64,000 bases of DNA from Asparagopsis taxiformis. Its lineage: Eukaryota > Rhodophyta > Florideophyceae > Bonnemaisoniales > Bonnemaisoniaceae. The stretch spans positions 1 through 64,000 of the forward strand of contig JALQPE010002268.1 in the NCBI GenBank assembly GCA_030407315.1, in the 5' to 3' direction. The notes under the pieces were generated by a model, which saw nothing but the letters and a program-made list of their open reading frames with translations, ran no database searches and had not been told where the DNA came from. Positions 11,967 through 23,200 of the stretch are shown here, in pieces. The translations under genes and the position numbers were made by a program. Within the stretch, counting starts at the first letter, position 1. Each line of letters starts with the position of its first letter.

Positions 11967-14386
11967 ATGAAGATGTCTATATCATCGGGAACGTCAAATG
12001 AGGACTCAATCATGGCAGAAAATCGGGTGGATAGACTGAAATCCCCAGCCCATTTCGACCTGAGTAATTTTGAAGGCCATTTCCCTTCAATAGGTGACAC
12101 AAAGAACCGATGCGGGCTTGAAAACTTGAACACTTCTGAGGATGAAGTAAACAAGGACAAAGATATCTTTGGATATTCTCCCAGGGGACAATACGAATTC
12201 AGTCCTCGTAGACCATGCTCTCATGCTGTAGCATCCCTCAGGAAACGACGGATCAATGCAGCCCATGTCATTATACGCAAAGATCTGAAATTGGTGAAGT
12301 GCTGTAAGACCAAACAGTGTTTTAAAAGGGCAAACGTTTCATTTTTATCCGCTAAGATTACTTATTTTGCGAAGGTGGACAACAGCGAAAGAAGAAATGG
12401 GCTACGGGCAATGCTACGATCCGAAGAGAACAATAGTAGGAAATATTTTTCCTTTGATGGGAAACGAGTCTGTGCTTCTTTTTTGAGCAAAGCATTCGGC
12501 TTCTCCCGTGATTTACAGAGTTCTATCAAGCAGACTCCAGCCAGTTTGTCAAAAGAACTTTCAGTTTCCGGTACCCACGAAGTCGAATCATGTGGTCGTG
12601 ACTCAATCATAACGTTCCTCGAGAGGCTTGCAAGGACGATTGCGGGCAAGATGCCGGATAAATCGGAACAGCATCTCCCATTCTTCAAGAAGTCGGAAGT
12701 ATATATTCGGTTTATGGAAGAACACGCGTTGCTCCACCTTACAGTCCCACCTTCTCCTTCTTACTTCTATAAAGTATGGAAGACTTGGTGCTACTCGATA
12801 AAGGTGCGAAAAGTCTCGCGGTTTGCCAAGTGTGACGTCTGCGAAGAGCTCCGAGCTGCATTGCTGCGAGATTCGCGACCATCAATGTCTACAAAAGATC
12901 TTCTTATGTGACGGAAAAGACATGTTGACATAGTAGCTCGAGAGAGGAGGGAATATCAGCGGAAGAGAGAAGATGCAATATTGCAACCAGGGAGTTACTG
13001 TTCTATTTGTATCGATGGGGCAGATCAGTCCGCTTTCAGGCTCCCCCACTTTGCCGTTAATACAAAAAGTACTCGAGGGAGGGCATTGAAAGTTAAACTT
13101 GTTGTCTTCTTGAGCATGGACCGGAGAAGAGACTGTATCTTTATACTATGACTGAAGAATTCGAGACGGGAGCCAACCACATAATTGAATGCCTGCACCG
13201 TTTTATCAATGATCGTTCTTTAAAAGGAAGACTCCCGTCTACGTTGTACATTCAGCTTGATAACTGTTCGAGAGAGAACAAGAACAGATACTTTCTCTCT
13301 TTTCTCGAGTCACTTGTGGCTTGGAACGTCTTCGAGGAGATCCACGCCTCGTTCCTCCCGGTTGGTCATACACACATAGATATAGACCAGAGCTTCAGTT
13401 GTACGTCACGGAGATTGAGGTCATATGATGCCATCACGTTAACGGATCTCCACAGACAGCTGAGAGCGTCTTTCACACCACCACCCATTGTAAATCATAT
13501 TCGAAATATTCGAAACGTCGTGAATTTCTCAGGACTGTGCAAGCAAGAGAAGAACATCACGAAACTTCCGAAGTTTACTCACTTCCGGTATTTCAGATTC
13601 AACCGGGCTTCAGGTGGAACGTTGGAGACAGGAGGAAAATACAAGACAATTTGTCATGTGAAGATACTCTCCGATGATCCATGGGTTCCACTTGATGTGC
13701 ATGAAAAGGGTACTTTCAATTGCTTCCTGGTCTTCGCTCCAGACTTACAAAAGACACCTCAAACTGTCATTACTTGCCCCGATGGAGAGGAAGAAGTTGA
13801 ACAACGTTTCAGATCAGAGGAGGGACGTATCAATTGCAGCCAAAAAATGGCAGACCTGCGTAACCTCGCAGCAAATGTATACACTTCAAGAGAGGAAGAA
13901 TTTCATTGGAATCTGTCTAACTGTGTGGAAGCTCGTGGGATGCATCGCAATAGACTGCGCAAATTTGTAACATATAATCCTGACAAAAATGATTCTGATG
14001 ATGAGGAAAATGTCAGTATAGATTCCGTATCAGTTCTAAACCGCTACGGATACGAAATCAATAGATTTGTATCTGTTCGTCCAGCAAACTTTTCTGCAGC
14101 ATGCCCCTTCTGGATTGGAAAAGTCTGCGAGATTGTTCAGAACAGAGAAGGGTTTGCATGCAAGCTGGACGTTCATTGGTACCAGCCGTCACCGGGAAAG
14201 AACCCTTACATCTGCAAATATACACCAGCTTATTTGCAAAGCTCTCCCAGCTGCAGAAAGCCCTGGCGAGATCTTATCTCCACAGACTCTGTAATCGTAG
14301 AGTTTGAAAGGCTAACGAGAAAGAATGAACTGACTGCAACGGTTCAAAAGATTCTGCGAAACCATGTAGTTCAAGAGGTCGGGTAA
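11967..14386 (+). pseudogene. DUF7869-like (transposase-related) protein, broken
   Basis: Frame one (11967-12911) has a TGA at 12909-12911, but the same frame then stays open to about 13150. It includes YCSICIDGADQSAFRLPHF, a candidate first catalytic Asp segment. The frame then steps back one base into the 412-aa ORF from 13148. This carries LYIQLDNCSRENKN and FLPVGHTHIDIDQSF. The LDN...NKN...GHTH-x-DID pattern is the signature I associate with DUF7869 proteins, which look like RNase H-fold transposase derivatives and are common in algae, protists and mosses. A CxxC pair (residues about 290-293 of ORF 1) precedes the domain. Two defects suggest an inactive copy. The ATG at 11967 is only the first in frame. 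GACAGCTGTC dyads follow downstream. Confidence 0.55.
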
Positions 14387-15480
14387 GAGGGGAGACGTTG
14401 GATGTGAGGGAGCTTTGAATTTTGAAGCCGATGATAATGGCTGGCTAAAGATTATTCAGTTTGCCTGGAAGATCCACAACATCGCGGAGAATAAATTCAC
14501 CATTGATAATATTCTCAGGACTGCTCACAACTAGTTGGTCTATTAGTATTGCACATTGAAATGGTCAGTGCCAAAAAGGTCATGGTTTCACTGAGCAGTG
14601 TAGCAGCCGTTCGTACGAGACGCATATGTAGAAATTTGCTGGACATTTCTTCACCAGAACATTACGTATAGAACTGAATGTAACTGCCGAATACGTACAC
14701 CCGTATTGATATGCAGGGCGAATGAGTTCTAATATGCAACGCCAACTCGATGAATTTCTCTCTGGCGTATTATCGCTCGCATTGTGGTTAATGATCTAGC
14801 TTGAATCCTTTGCAAAGAGGCAAATCTCATGGTCTCCGTACAGGAATGTGAGCATGAACATTACAATGGCCGCTTCAATCGAATGTGAAGCAAAGGGTCT
14901 GATTTGATGGATGGATCAACCCTGTGGCACCCGATCGAGTTTCCACAGCAAATGACCAATACCAAAACTGTTCATAAGACAGCTGTCCTCTGAGTTTTCA
15001 GAGACTTTTTGTATTTCGTCGCAGTTTTTCTATTTGGAGCTGAGTTGACCAATCTGGATCCAGAAGTCACCTTCTGAGCGATGTATGTCATTCGAATAAA
15101 TTAATTTATATTCATCTCTAGCCAAATTACTTTGGAACTCCGCTGTAAACATTGTGGCTGTGGTGAAATCCAACCAGGTAGTTAGTCACACCCGACCCTA
15201 CACCAGTCTCGTTGGGAATTACTAAGTTCAGAATGGTGAAGAATGCCACGTTGGTATCATAGCAATTCTCAACGTGATGATTGCCCATGTGATGCCCTAA
15301 GAGACAGCTGTCCCGGAAATGTATTTCGTACTCCTGAGGAATTTCAGAAACATGACAGTGGTGGTTGCCGAAAAGGACAGCTGTCTATAGCCATGGCTGA
15401 CTAACAATCTTTAGCGGTAGCATGTTGGGACAGCTGTCAGTCAATCATTTTTCATCTCTTTCCGAGAAAATATTAGATCG
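14387..15480. repeat. Intergenic with four GACAGCTGTC-type palindromes
   Basis: No gene is seen. The dyad ACAGCTGTC occurs at about 14979, 15305, 15378 and 15431, each within 12 bases of similar flanks. This looks like the subterminal repeats of a DNA transposon, probably the one that supplied the DUF7869-like gene. A matching left set is not obvious. Confidence 0.5.
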
Positions 15481-15676
15481 ACTCTATTCTGTTCCTCTGT
15501 CCAAAATTCTGATCCAGTCGAAACTCGAGTTACTGGTCGCTTCACACATCCCTGACCCTACCGCTTCCCCGTGGCCGCCGCTACCGACGTAAGCGCTCTC
15601 GAGCATTGACGACGACGCGCAAACGTCCGACGATGGCGCCGCAACGAAGCGCGAGTCCGAGTTCCGCGTTTCCGAT

Positions 15677-17278
15677 GTGCACGCTACGCCGTCCGCAACG
15701 CTTCCGAGCTTGGTTCGACAAGTAGTGGACGACCCTACGTTCCAATGCATGCTCCAGGCAGAAGTCCGAGCGGCTGTGGACCGCGCCATCAAGGGCCAAT
15801 CACGTGGATTGACGGCTCAGATGAGGGCGCAAGTCCACAACCTAATCGTCACTACGATGGACTCCCGCGAGGAGCACAATACCGACCGCGCGAGCGTCGC
15901 TACGCGCGAAAACCGAACGCGAACCGCAGCGCGCGCGACTCCGACGAACTACGCGCGTAACGCGGATCCCGAAGGATGGCTGGAACTGGCGCGCCAGGAC
16001 CTGACATTCGATGATCACCCGCGCTTGAATAGCGACGACGGACCCGCGCACCCCGGGCTGGTAGAGATCAAGCCATTGAACGAGCTGTTCACGCGCGCGC
16101 TTTCGTACCGCATGTATCGCTTGCGAAATACGGACCGCGCGTTTAATCGGGAAATCGCGAGCGAATTGGCTAACACCGCGAAGATGGTGCGCCATTCGAT
16201 GCAAGGAGAGAATTTCACGGGCGCTGACGGAATCGCGGTACTATCGTTTCTGAAGTACTTCAAGAGCGCATGCGACGACACCGGCGTATCCGAAGGCGCA
16301 GCGCTGCCGAGCCTCAAGTATTTCCTGGCCGAAGAGGCGCGCGACACGTTCCAAACGTACGTGGGACGAACGTTCCGAGGAGCGCGCGCGGCCGTCGATT
16401 CGATCACGTGCTACGCGGAAGCCGTTCAGTGGCTCTTACTAACCTACGCGCGCGAAGGAGACGTTGCGCAAGCGTACCGCGACGTGGCGCAACAAACGCA
16501 AGACCCGAAGGAAACTGAAACGCAATTCGCTACGCGATTACGACGACGAGCACTGCGCTGCGGCGATGCGTTTAGCGAGCGAACGCTTGTTTCTATTTTC
16601 GTTGATAGTCTACGCCCCTACGCGCAACACCTCGTGCAGGACGCGCTGTCTCGTGACCCGCGGCGATACACCTTCCGAGAGCTAGTCTCTATGGCGCAGA
16701 GCCACGGGGACACGCACCGAGCGGTGACGCCGACGACGAGCGCGCGACCGCTACTGCGACGAACGCCTGCGCTCTACGTAGACGAGGACGAGACACCGAT
16801 GATGCAAGCTCTGACCGTGGGGGACACCCCACCATCAGGCTTTTCATCGCCAAACGTCTCGACCTCCGCCGCGACACCGCACGCTCCGCGCGAACGGAAG
16901 TTCTCGACTCCGAGCCCCATGCGAAGTCCAACCTCGCTTGGCACTCCTTCGTCGAATTACCGCACGCCACGCTCGCGCGACGCCTCGCCCGCCGACCGCC
17001 CACGACGCACCGCGCATACCGACGACCGGGAACGCGAACGCGCGGGACCGTACACGGCGCACATACCGCGCGCGACTTACCCACCGCCTATCGTGAGGCA
17101 GACGGCACCGGCCGACACGTCTCGCACGGCGGCGTTCCGATGCCTGATATGCAGGAAGTTCGGGCACCCGATGGTGAATTGCCCACTGCTCTCGTCCGAG
17201 CAGCAGGCCGCGATTCGCGAAATGCATAGCCACGCGCGCCTAACGCCCGAAGAACTGAACCTGCAGCGCAACGTTTAG
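15677..17278 (+). CDS. gag: Ty3/gypsy Gag polyprotein
   Basis: This 533-aa ORF packages retrotransposon RNA. The middle third is helical and matches a retrotransposon Gag core (a WLLLTYAREGD block, then R-x-R-R-x-A-L-R and SLRPYAQHL). Near the C-terminus is a zinc knuckle, C-L-I-C-x4-H-x4-C (CLICRKFGHPMVNC), preceded by a Ser/Pro/Arg-rich linker. GC content and use of CGC/GCG codons are far higher than in the flanking genes, marking the element as compositionally distinct. The ATG at 15677 is the first long in-frame start. Pol follows in another frame. It is intact as an ORF, although pol is not. Confidence 0.85.
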   Translation: MHATPSATLPSLVRQVVDDPTFQCMLQAEVRAAVDRAIKGQSRGLTAQMRAQVHNLIVTTMDSREEHNTDRASVATRENRTRTAARATPTNYARNADPEGWLELARQDLTFDDHPRLNSDDGPAHPGLVEIKPLNELFTRALSYRMYRLRNTDRAFNREIASELANTAKMVRHSMQGENFTGADGIAVLSFLKYFKSACDDTGVSEGAALPSLKYFLAEEARDTFQTYVGRTFRGARAAVDSITCYAEAVQWLLLTYAREGDVAQAYRDVAQQTQDPKETETQFATRLRRRALRCGDAFSERTLVSIFVDSLRPYAQHLVQDALSRDPRRYTFRELVSMAQSHGDTHRAVTPTTSARPLLRRTPALYVDEDETPMMQALTVGDTPPSGFSSPNVSTSAATPHAPRERKFSTPSPMRSPTSLGTPSSNYRTPRSRDASPADRPRRTAHTDDRERERAGPYTAHIPRATYPPPIVRQTAPADTSRTAAFRCLICRKFGHPMVNCPLLSSEQQAAIREMHSHARLTPEELNLQRNV

Positions 17279-18849
17279 GTCTTCGAAGTCTCAACGCACG
17301 CCGACGCGAACGAGAGCGAGCGACAGCGCGTCGACGACAACGAGCGAACGCGCGAATACGACGCGCATGACAGCGAACAGCTCACGCCCCACTCAGTTCG
17401 TTTTGCAGAAGACCCGGGAAACGCCTACGAGGAGCCGTAGCGGGTGGGCCGGCTCCTCCTCACCCAACGGACACGCGACGCGCGACGCCGCAACCACCGC
17501 GCGAAAAACCGCCTCCGTTACCACCCGAAACAGTGGTCCTGTTTCAGACCCCTACCGCGAACTACAAACTCGAGACCCGCGTCGGGTATAATCAACGCAC
17601 GGCCACCGCGGTGACCGCCGTGCTTGATACTGGCGCAGGCCCGAGCCTCATTCGCGAAAACGTACTAGGCGCCGACTGGAAGCGCCACGCTACGCCGCCG
17701 ACGCTGCGCTGCGCGATTATCGACACGAACGGACGACGCCTCGCGCCAAACGCGTCGCTGCGACTTAGCGTTTTCCTAGGTGCCCGAGCGCACCTCCAAA
17801 CCTTTTTGTTGATGCCGCGTTTATCCGTCCCATGTATCTTGGGAGCGGACTTCATCGACCGCGTATTCGAAATTATCTACACTGGACCGCAGCGCGCGTT
17901 GCGAACCGCTATGGCGACCACGTCCCGATGCTTCCGCGTACGCCGACGAAACCGCGCCGCGCGCCGACCGCAAAGGCGACCCGACCCACAGGCTTCGCGC
18001 CTATTCGCGCTGCGCGCCGCACATCGATTCCGCCGAACGCGACGCGAGCGATCGACGTTACCACGAGCGCTGAAGGGCGCTGCATTGTAGTTCCCGCGAC
18101 TAACCTCTACGCACAGAAACTACTCCGTTTAACCAACGGGGAGACGCTGGTTCGAAGGAATGTACCCTTCTGAATACAGGTACACAACGCTGGCACTCGT
18201 CTACAAGTATTGCCCAAAGGCATGAAGGTGGGCACCGCCGTGCCCAACCCCGTGGGGTGTCTACAAGTCGCTCAGGAAGCGCCGAACCCGCAAGACCGGC
18301 CGCCCGACGACGCGACGCGACGCAACGTTACAACACCGCCGGACCCGCGCGAAACCGACGAAATTGCGAACACGACGCCGCCTTGGGAAGAACTCTTACG
18401 CGCGACGCTACGCGACGAGCGAGTAGACGACGACCGGCACGCAGAAATTATCGAGATGCTACGAAAGCATGAGCGCATGTGGAACGGCACGCTTGGAGCC
18501 ATTCACGCGACGGAGCACCGCATCGAGCTGGTTCCGGGGGCGACCCCCGTGAACCAACCGCCGTATCGCGCCGGGCACGCGTCACGCGAAATTATCCGTA
18601 CGCAAGTGGAGAAGATGCTCCGCGCTGGAGTAATCGAACCCGCTACGTCGGAATGGGCGAGCCCGGTCGTGGTCGTGCCGAAGAAGGACGGGACCTCCCG
18701 CTTCTGCATCGACTACCGCCGCTTGAACGCCGCCACCGTGAAGGACGCATACCCGATTCCGCGCATGGACGATTGCGTCGATTCGCTCGGTAACGCGACA
18801 GTTTTCACGACGCTGGACTGCAACTCGGGATACTGGCAAATCCCAGTAG
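17279..18849 (+). pseudogene. pol: Ty3/gypsy Pol, 5' half (protease and N-terminal reverse transcriptase)
   Basis: The protease active site DTGAG is encoded at 17626-17640, followed by an IL-G-A-D-F-I segment. The frame then steps back one base near 17.9-18.0 kb, and a TGA at 18171-18173 interrupts the linker. Reverse transcriptase begins with VEKMLRAGVIEPATSEWASP, then PKKDG, FCIDYRRLN, the PIPRMD block and TLDCNSGYWQIPVA. The protein breaks exactly here: the next residues come from the terminal repeat of the inserted 19.4-kb transposon. The reverse transcriptase continues at 38252. The gag-pol junction frame is not resolved. Confidence 0.85.
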
Positions 18850-18896
18850 CGTCTGTGTTCTCGGAAATGGACGCGGACGTCCACAACCTCTAGTAC
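18850..18896 (+). repeat. Left terminal inverted repeat of the 19.4-kb transposon
   Basis: It starts CGTCTGTGTTCTCGGAAATG and ends in CTCTAGTAC. The reverse complement of 38205-38251 matches it with two mismatches in the first 34 bases and a four-base divergent block before the final nine. Confidence 0.9.
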
Positions 18897-19150
18897 ACCT
18901 AGTATTACTAGGCGGACGTCCATATTCTCCAGTATTTTTGGATGTCCGCCTAGAACCGGACGTCCATGCGGTCTAGTACGTCTAGTATTACTAGGACGAC
19001 ATTCATTGTTTCTAGTACCACGGATGTCCCCCTTGGGATGGACTTCCGCCATGTCTATGTCCACCTAGGACGGGCGCCGGTTCAGAAATTCAAAAATTTC
19101 GAGCCCAGAAATTTCTGCCGCCGTGCTCGACATGGATGTCCGCATCCATC
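18897..19150. repeat. Left subterminal repeat region
   Basis: It contains several CTAGTA/TACTAG units, including CTAGTATTACTAGG twice, and several GGACGTCC or GGATGTCC units in both orientations. Arrays like this are typical transposase-binding sites in CACTA-type elements. Matching motifs occur at the right end. Confidence 0.7.
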
Positions 19151-19742
19151 ACGGCGACCACTCTATTTTTCCTTGTCGGTCGACTCCAATTTCGTCTTTA
19201 ATTTTTTCATCCTCTCGCTCACACCCCTTCCAGTTGGTGCTCACCTCCCCCGTACTGTACCTCAAACACCCCCAATACCACTCTAGCACGCATTTTCAGC
19301 TACCTATCCCCGCTCCCACGGTGCACACCTCCATTCCATACCTACTTTTCTGCTCTACCGTACAGATTTCGTATAACCAGTCCTCATACTACCTCAGAAT
19401 AGAGAAAACACCCCCTATCTCCTCGACCATGCTCTCCCCCATCACCTTTGAAACGTATTGTTCTTCAATACCCTCTCCTCTACCCTCAACCCCTCTCCTT
19501 CGCCCTCTACACAAACTTCCCCTGCAGCTTACTCTTCCAAAACCTCTCACTCCCCATCCCGTACCCGACCTGCTCCACCCCTCCCTCCCTCAGCTGCTCC
19601 ATGCCCCCACGCCATCCGCATCTTCGATACCGTATACACCACTACCACCGGCCCACGCTCCCGCTCCCCCGCCGTCTCCCCAGAAACCTCCCCGCTAGGG
19701 GCGGCGGTCGGTTCCTGGGGCCGTTGTGGCCAAATTAGACAC
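19151..19742. other. Pyrimidine-rich tract, no gene
   Basis: It is strongly C/T-rich on the plus strand, giving Pro/Ser/Leu-rich open frames in all three phases. I regard the ORFs as compositional. It ends in a GGCCGTTGTGGCCAAATTAGAC segment that also precedes other copies of the 200-bp repeat. Confidence 0.4.
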
Positions 19743-19946
19743 CCTGATTTGAATTAAAATTTGGGCTATTCTCAAAAAACATGCACATGTGAACATGTTT
19801 TTGAGATGGGGGTGTGCCGTACGGCACAATCGACCGCCCAAATCGATGTTTTTTGCAATATTTTTTTGTGCCCGAAATTTTAGAATTTCTGGGCTGGCCA
19901 GCAATGCATCTGAGCTGGACATCCACCGGACGTCCATTTCAGGTTG
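19743..19946 (+). repeat. 200-bp interspersed repeat U, copy 1
   Basis: The unit begins CCTGATTTGAATTAAAATTT. It holds an imperfect inverted CATGCACATGTGAACATG segment and the palindrome GTGCCGTACGGCAC, and ends with a GGACATCC...GGACGTCC pair. Six copies lie inside the 19.4-kb transposon. Confidence 0.85.
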
Positions 19947-20220
19947 ATGGTGTATCGTGCACGTCCACCCATTACCAGAAGCAAGTAGGCGATGAAGCAC
20001 GTACAAACCCAATTGTTCTGCTATTTCTAGCATAGACCATCGAGTCTAGAGATGTGAGTGAATCGTCCTGGAAATCATGGTCCAACCCACGAGGGAATGG
20101 ACAATCTAGTTTGAAAGCATGGAATGGAAGTACATTATAGTAGGTTCATAGATTGAAAGTGATAAAGGAGATGATTATATTCTCGATAATTGTTTGCTAA
20201 AGTAGTAGTTGTTAAGCTAT

Positions 20221-23200
20221 CTAGCCGTCGGAAAATTGTTCTTCCTCTTCGTCCCCACTATATTCAGGATCTCCCGGCATAATAGGCATGAACGGGACAT
20301 CACTAATTGTGTAGGATATAGGCTTGCGTTCTGTCGTCTTCATCCGCATGATTCCGAGCTGCCCTGTCTTCGGCCTACGGTCTTTCTTGACCGGGATGGG
20401 AACAACTGTCTTGTGGCGAACATTGACAGGTGCCGGTTGACTTTGCCTGGCAGACCGGCGCAGAGCATTGGGGATTACTTCTTCTTCGAATCCCAACCGC
20501 CTGATGAAACCAAACGAAACATTGTCGGGAATCGGATACGACGCATTCCTGAAATACGTGTGATACCTCGTTGTCGTGTGTGACACAACTCTGTCGACAT
20601 GCCCTGCCCCGGCATGTTGTACATGGCCGTGACCGATGAAGACTGAACGTGGCGGAACGATTACCTTCTTCAGCTTCATCGTCTTGGCGTACATATCTAA
20701 TTCCAGCGCTTTGGAAAAGACGTACTTGTGGGACCCTGGACACACCCAGATAGGGAATGGGTCATCTCCGTTGGCAATAACAAAGTAACCCGGAAGTTGA
20801 TCTTTGCGGTCGCGAGGAGGAACAGGGAAATCATTGTGTGGGACCTGCCGAGGACACCCCTTTCCCGTTATCAAAAACCGTCCCCCAGATGCCGGCATGA
20901 CAAGTTTTTCTCCCGGTAAACCGCACTCCTCCAGCCCTATCAGCCGGACAAGGATTCCCAACCACACATCCAGCAGGGCTCGCCGCGTCACAAACTTGAA
21001 CCGGTCGATATGCGTCTCATCGTTCTCGGCATAGTCAACCAGGCAGTGGCGCGTAGACGTGAAGCGAGCCCTCCCCTCATTCCGGTTCTTCTCATCTGTT
21101 TCATCGTCCCCTGTATTGACAATGGGACTCCACAGCTGCCGGTTCCCAGGGTCCTTGTGCACCTGCTCCCCCTCCCATGTTCCCAAGAAGTACCGAAACA
21201 ATTCCTGGTTAGGAATTTCTTCCATGAGACCCAAGTCAAATGGGAACTTGTCCGACGCATCGAGGTAGCTTACATCCGCGAAATTGTGCATCACCGTATA
21301 CCCTCGCTCGTTGATTTCCGTTCGGCAATTGTGGAAGTACGCCATACCAGTGCCGGCCTCATACGAATCCTTCCAGCTTGTAGACATTCGCGCAACCTGG
21401 GCGAAGTCCAGCCTCGAGGGTAGAAACGTCGATGTAGGCTCACACATCGCCTTGGCAGCCATCTTCCACGCTGCGAAAAACATCGGATAGATGGTGTCGA
21501 TCTCGAAAACAAGATGACGAGCCCGATGTTGTTCCGGAATATGCAGCCCCTCAAACACAGGGTCCATCGCCACTTGCTTCAAATACCTCACCTCTCTGCC
21601 CTCCTCATCGATTTCCACACTCTCCAATAACAACCTGAGCTCAATCGGGGGCAGACAGCCAACCCTCACCGATGCGATGACGTCCGCGGGACGCTGCGCC
21701 AGATGATGCCCTTCGGCTCGGTCTTTGACTTCGAAATCGTCAGGAAGAGATGGCATACGGTCGTCGAACAGGAGGTCGTGTTCAGAAGGAGAGTCACGAA
21801 CGATGTAACCGTCTTCATCGACTTCCACTCCTTCCGGAACAGTGAATGTAATTGTCACTTCGCGGACCCCCTTGCTTTCGACTTGGCCCTCGTCTGCACC
21901 CTGTTTGTCTTCCTCGTCCGAAGCGGTATGGACAGATTCTTGGTTGGAGGGAGTCGCACCAGCACGTTGGTTATCTTGGGGGACAATCTCAACGGCAGAA
22001 TCGGGGGAACGGGCGGAGTCTTCGTCACCCTCATCACCGGAAGCAGTGGCTTGTTGTTGATCGGTGGGTTTATCAACAACGGCCTGCTCTTCTTCCCCGG
22101 CGGATTGTTGTACCACAACCGGCTCTTCTTCCTCGAGGCGTGTGCTCCCCGTCGAGCGAAGTCGCTGTGAACGGCGGCGGATGCCATGCGAAGCAGGCTC
22201 ATGTTCGACATTCCGCTGCTTCTTGTGAGTGAGTCTCACATTGGCAGCAGAAGGGCGGCGTTTGCGTCGAGCCTTAGTCTTCTTCTTCAATGTCGGATTG
22301 AAAAACTCTTTCAAGTTCGTTTCCAAATCCTGTAAACGCGTGGTTCTCCGTCGCATTCGAACCTCACTGCTCCGGTCGTCCCCTCTATACATTGCAATGG
22401 CATTGGTGAGATGCCATTGCAACTCCTTCGGCTGCTTAACCGACCCAATTGCCATCTCTGTGCTCAGAAATGACTTGCGCATAATACTCTTTGGGCGCCC
22501 AAACGCAGCGTACAGAGAATTTGCTATTGCAGTCACGCGACGGACGTATGTATAGAAGTCGTTCACGTCAAAGCGTCCATCCGGACGTCCACCATGAGCA
22601 GGGTTCAAGTACTCCGAAAGACCACGCAAGACGAAGACAAAGTTTTCTTCCAGCAACTCGCGCACTATCTTGTGGTCCAGGTGCGTTATCCCAATCTCGT
22701 TGCGGCGCTCGGAATTGTTCAGCTCACGCAACACTTCGTCGAGAACAGGATGCTTCAGCGTTGCTATAGCCAAACGCGTCCACCGCCGGGCCGTGTTCGT
22801 TGAATTCATCATCCCCATGAACTGCGCCTCGAACAATGTTCGGATGACATCAGACTCACGCAAGTCGCCAGCGTTTTCCACGTTATTTGCAACAGCAATC
22901 GTACGGATGAACTGCTGGATGGACGACAAGATTCGAACCAGGGAGCGCTCCGTCAGTTGCGTCCCAGTCGTATGGTTCGACTCTGCACTCTTGTGGATGA
23001 TCTCATGAGGCTGAAGATCACTGTCGTCCTTGCGGCGAAGGTAGTACACATCCAGAGGCTGAGTAACCCAGCGCAAGCGGTTTGCGTCCTGTGGCAGCTT
23101 GGTTCTGTGCATACGGGTGAGGCGCGTGAAGTCATCCGCAATGCTATGCATAGCATTGAGACGATGCAGTCCGTCGATCACGGTCACGTTCGCATTGGCA

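Noticed and set aside
19123..19757. Overlapping Pro/Ser-rich ORFs in three frames on the plus strand
   Set aside because: All arise from one pyrimidine-rich tract. No frame is favoured and there are no homologues in the window.
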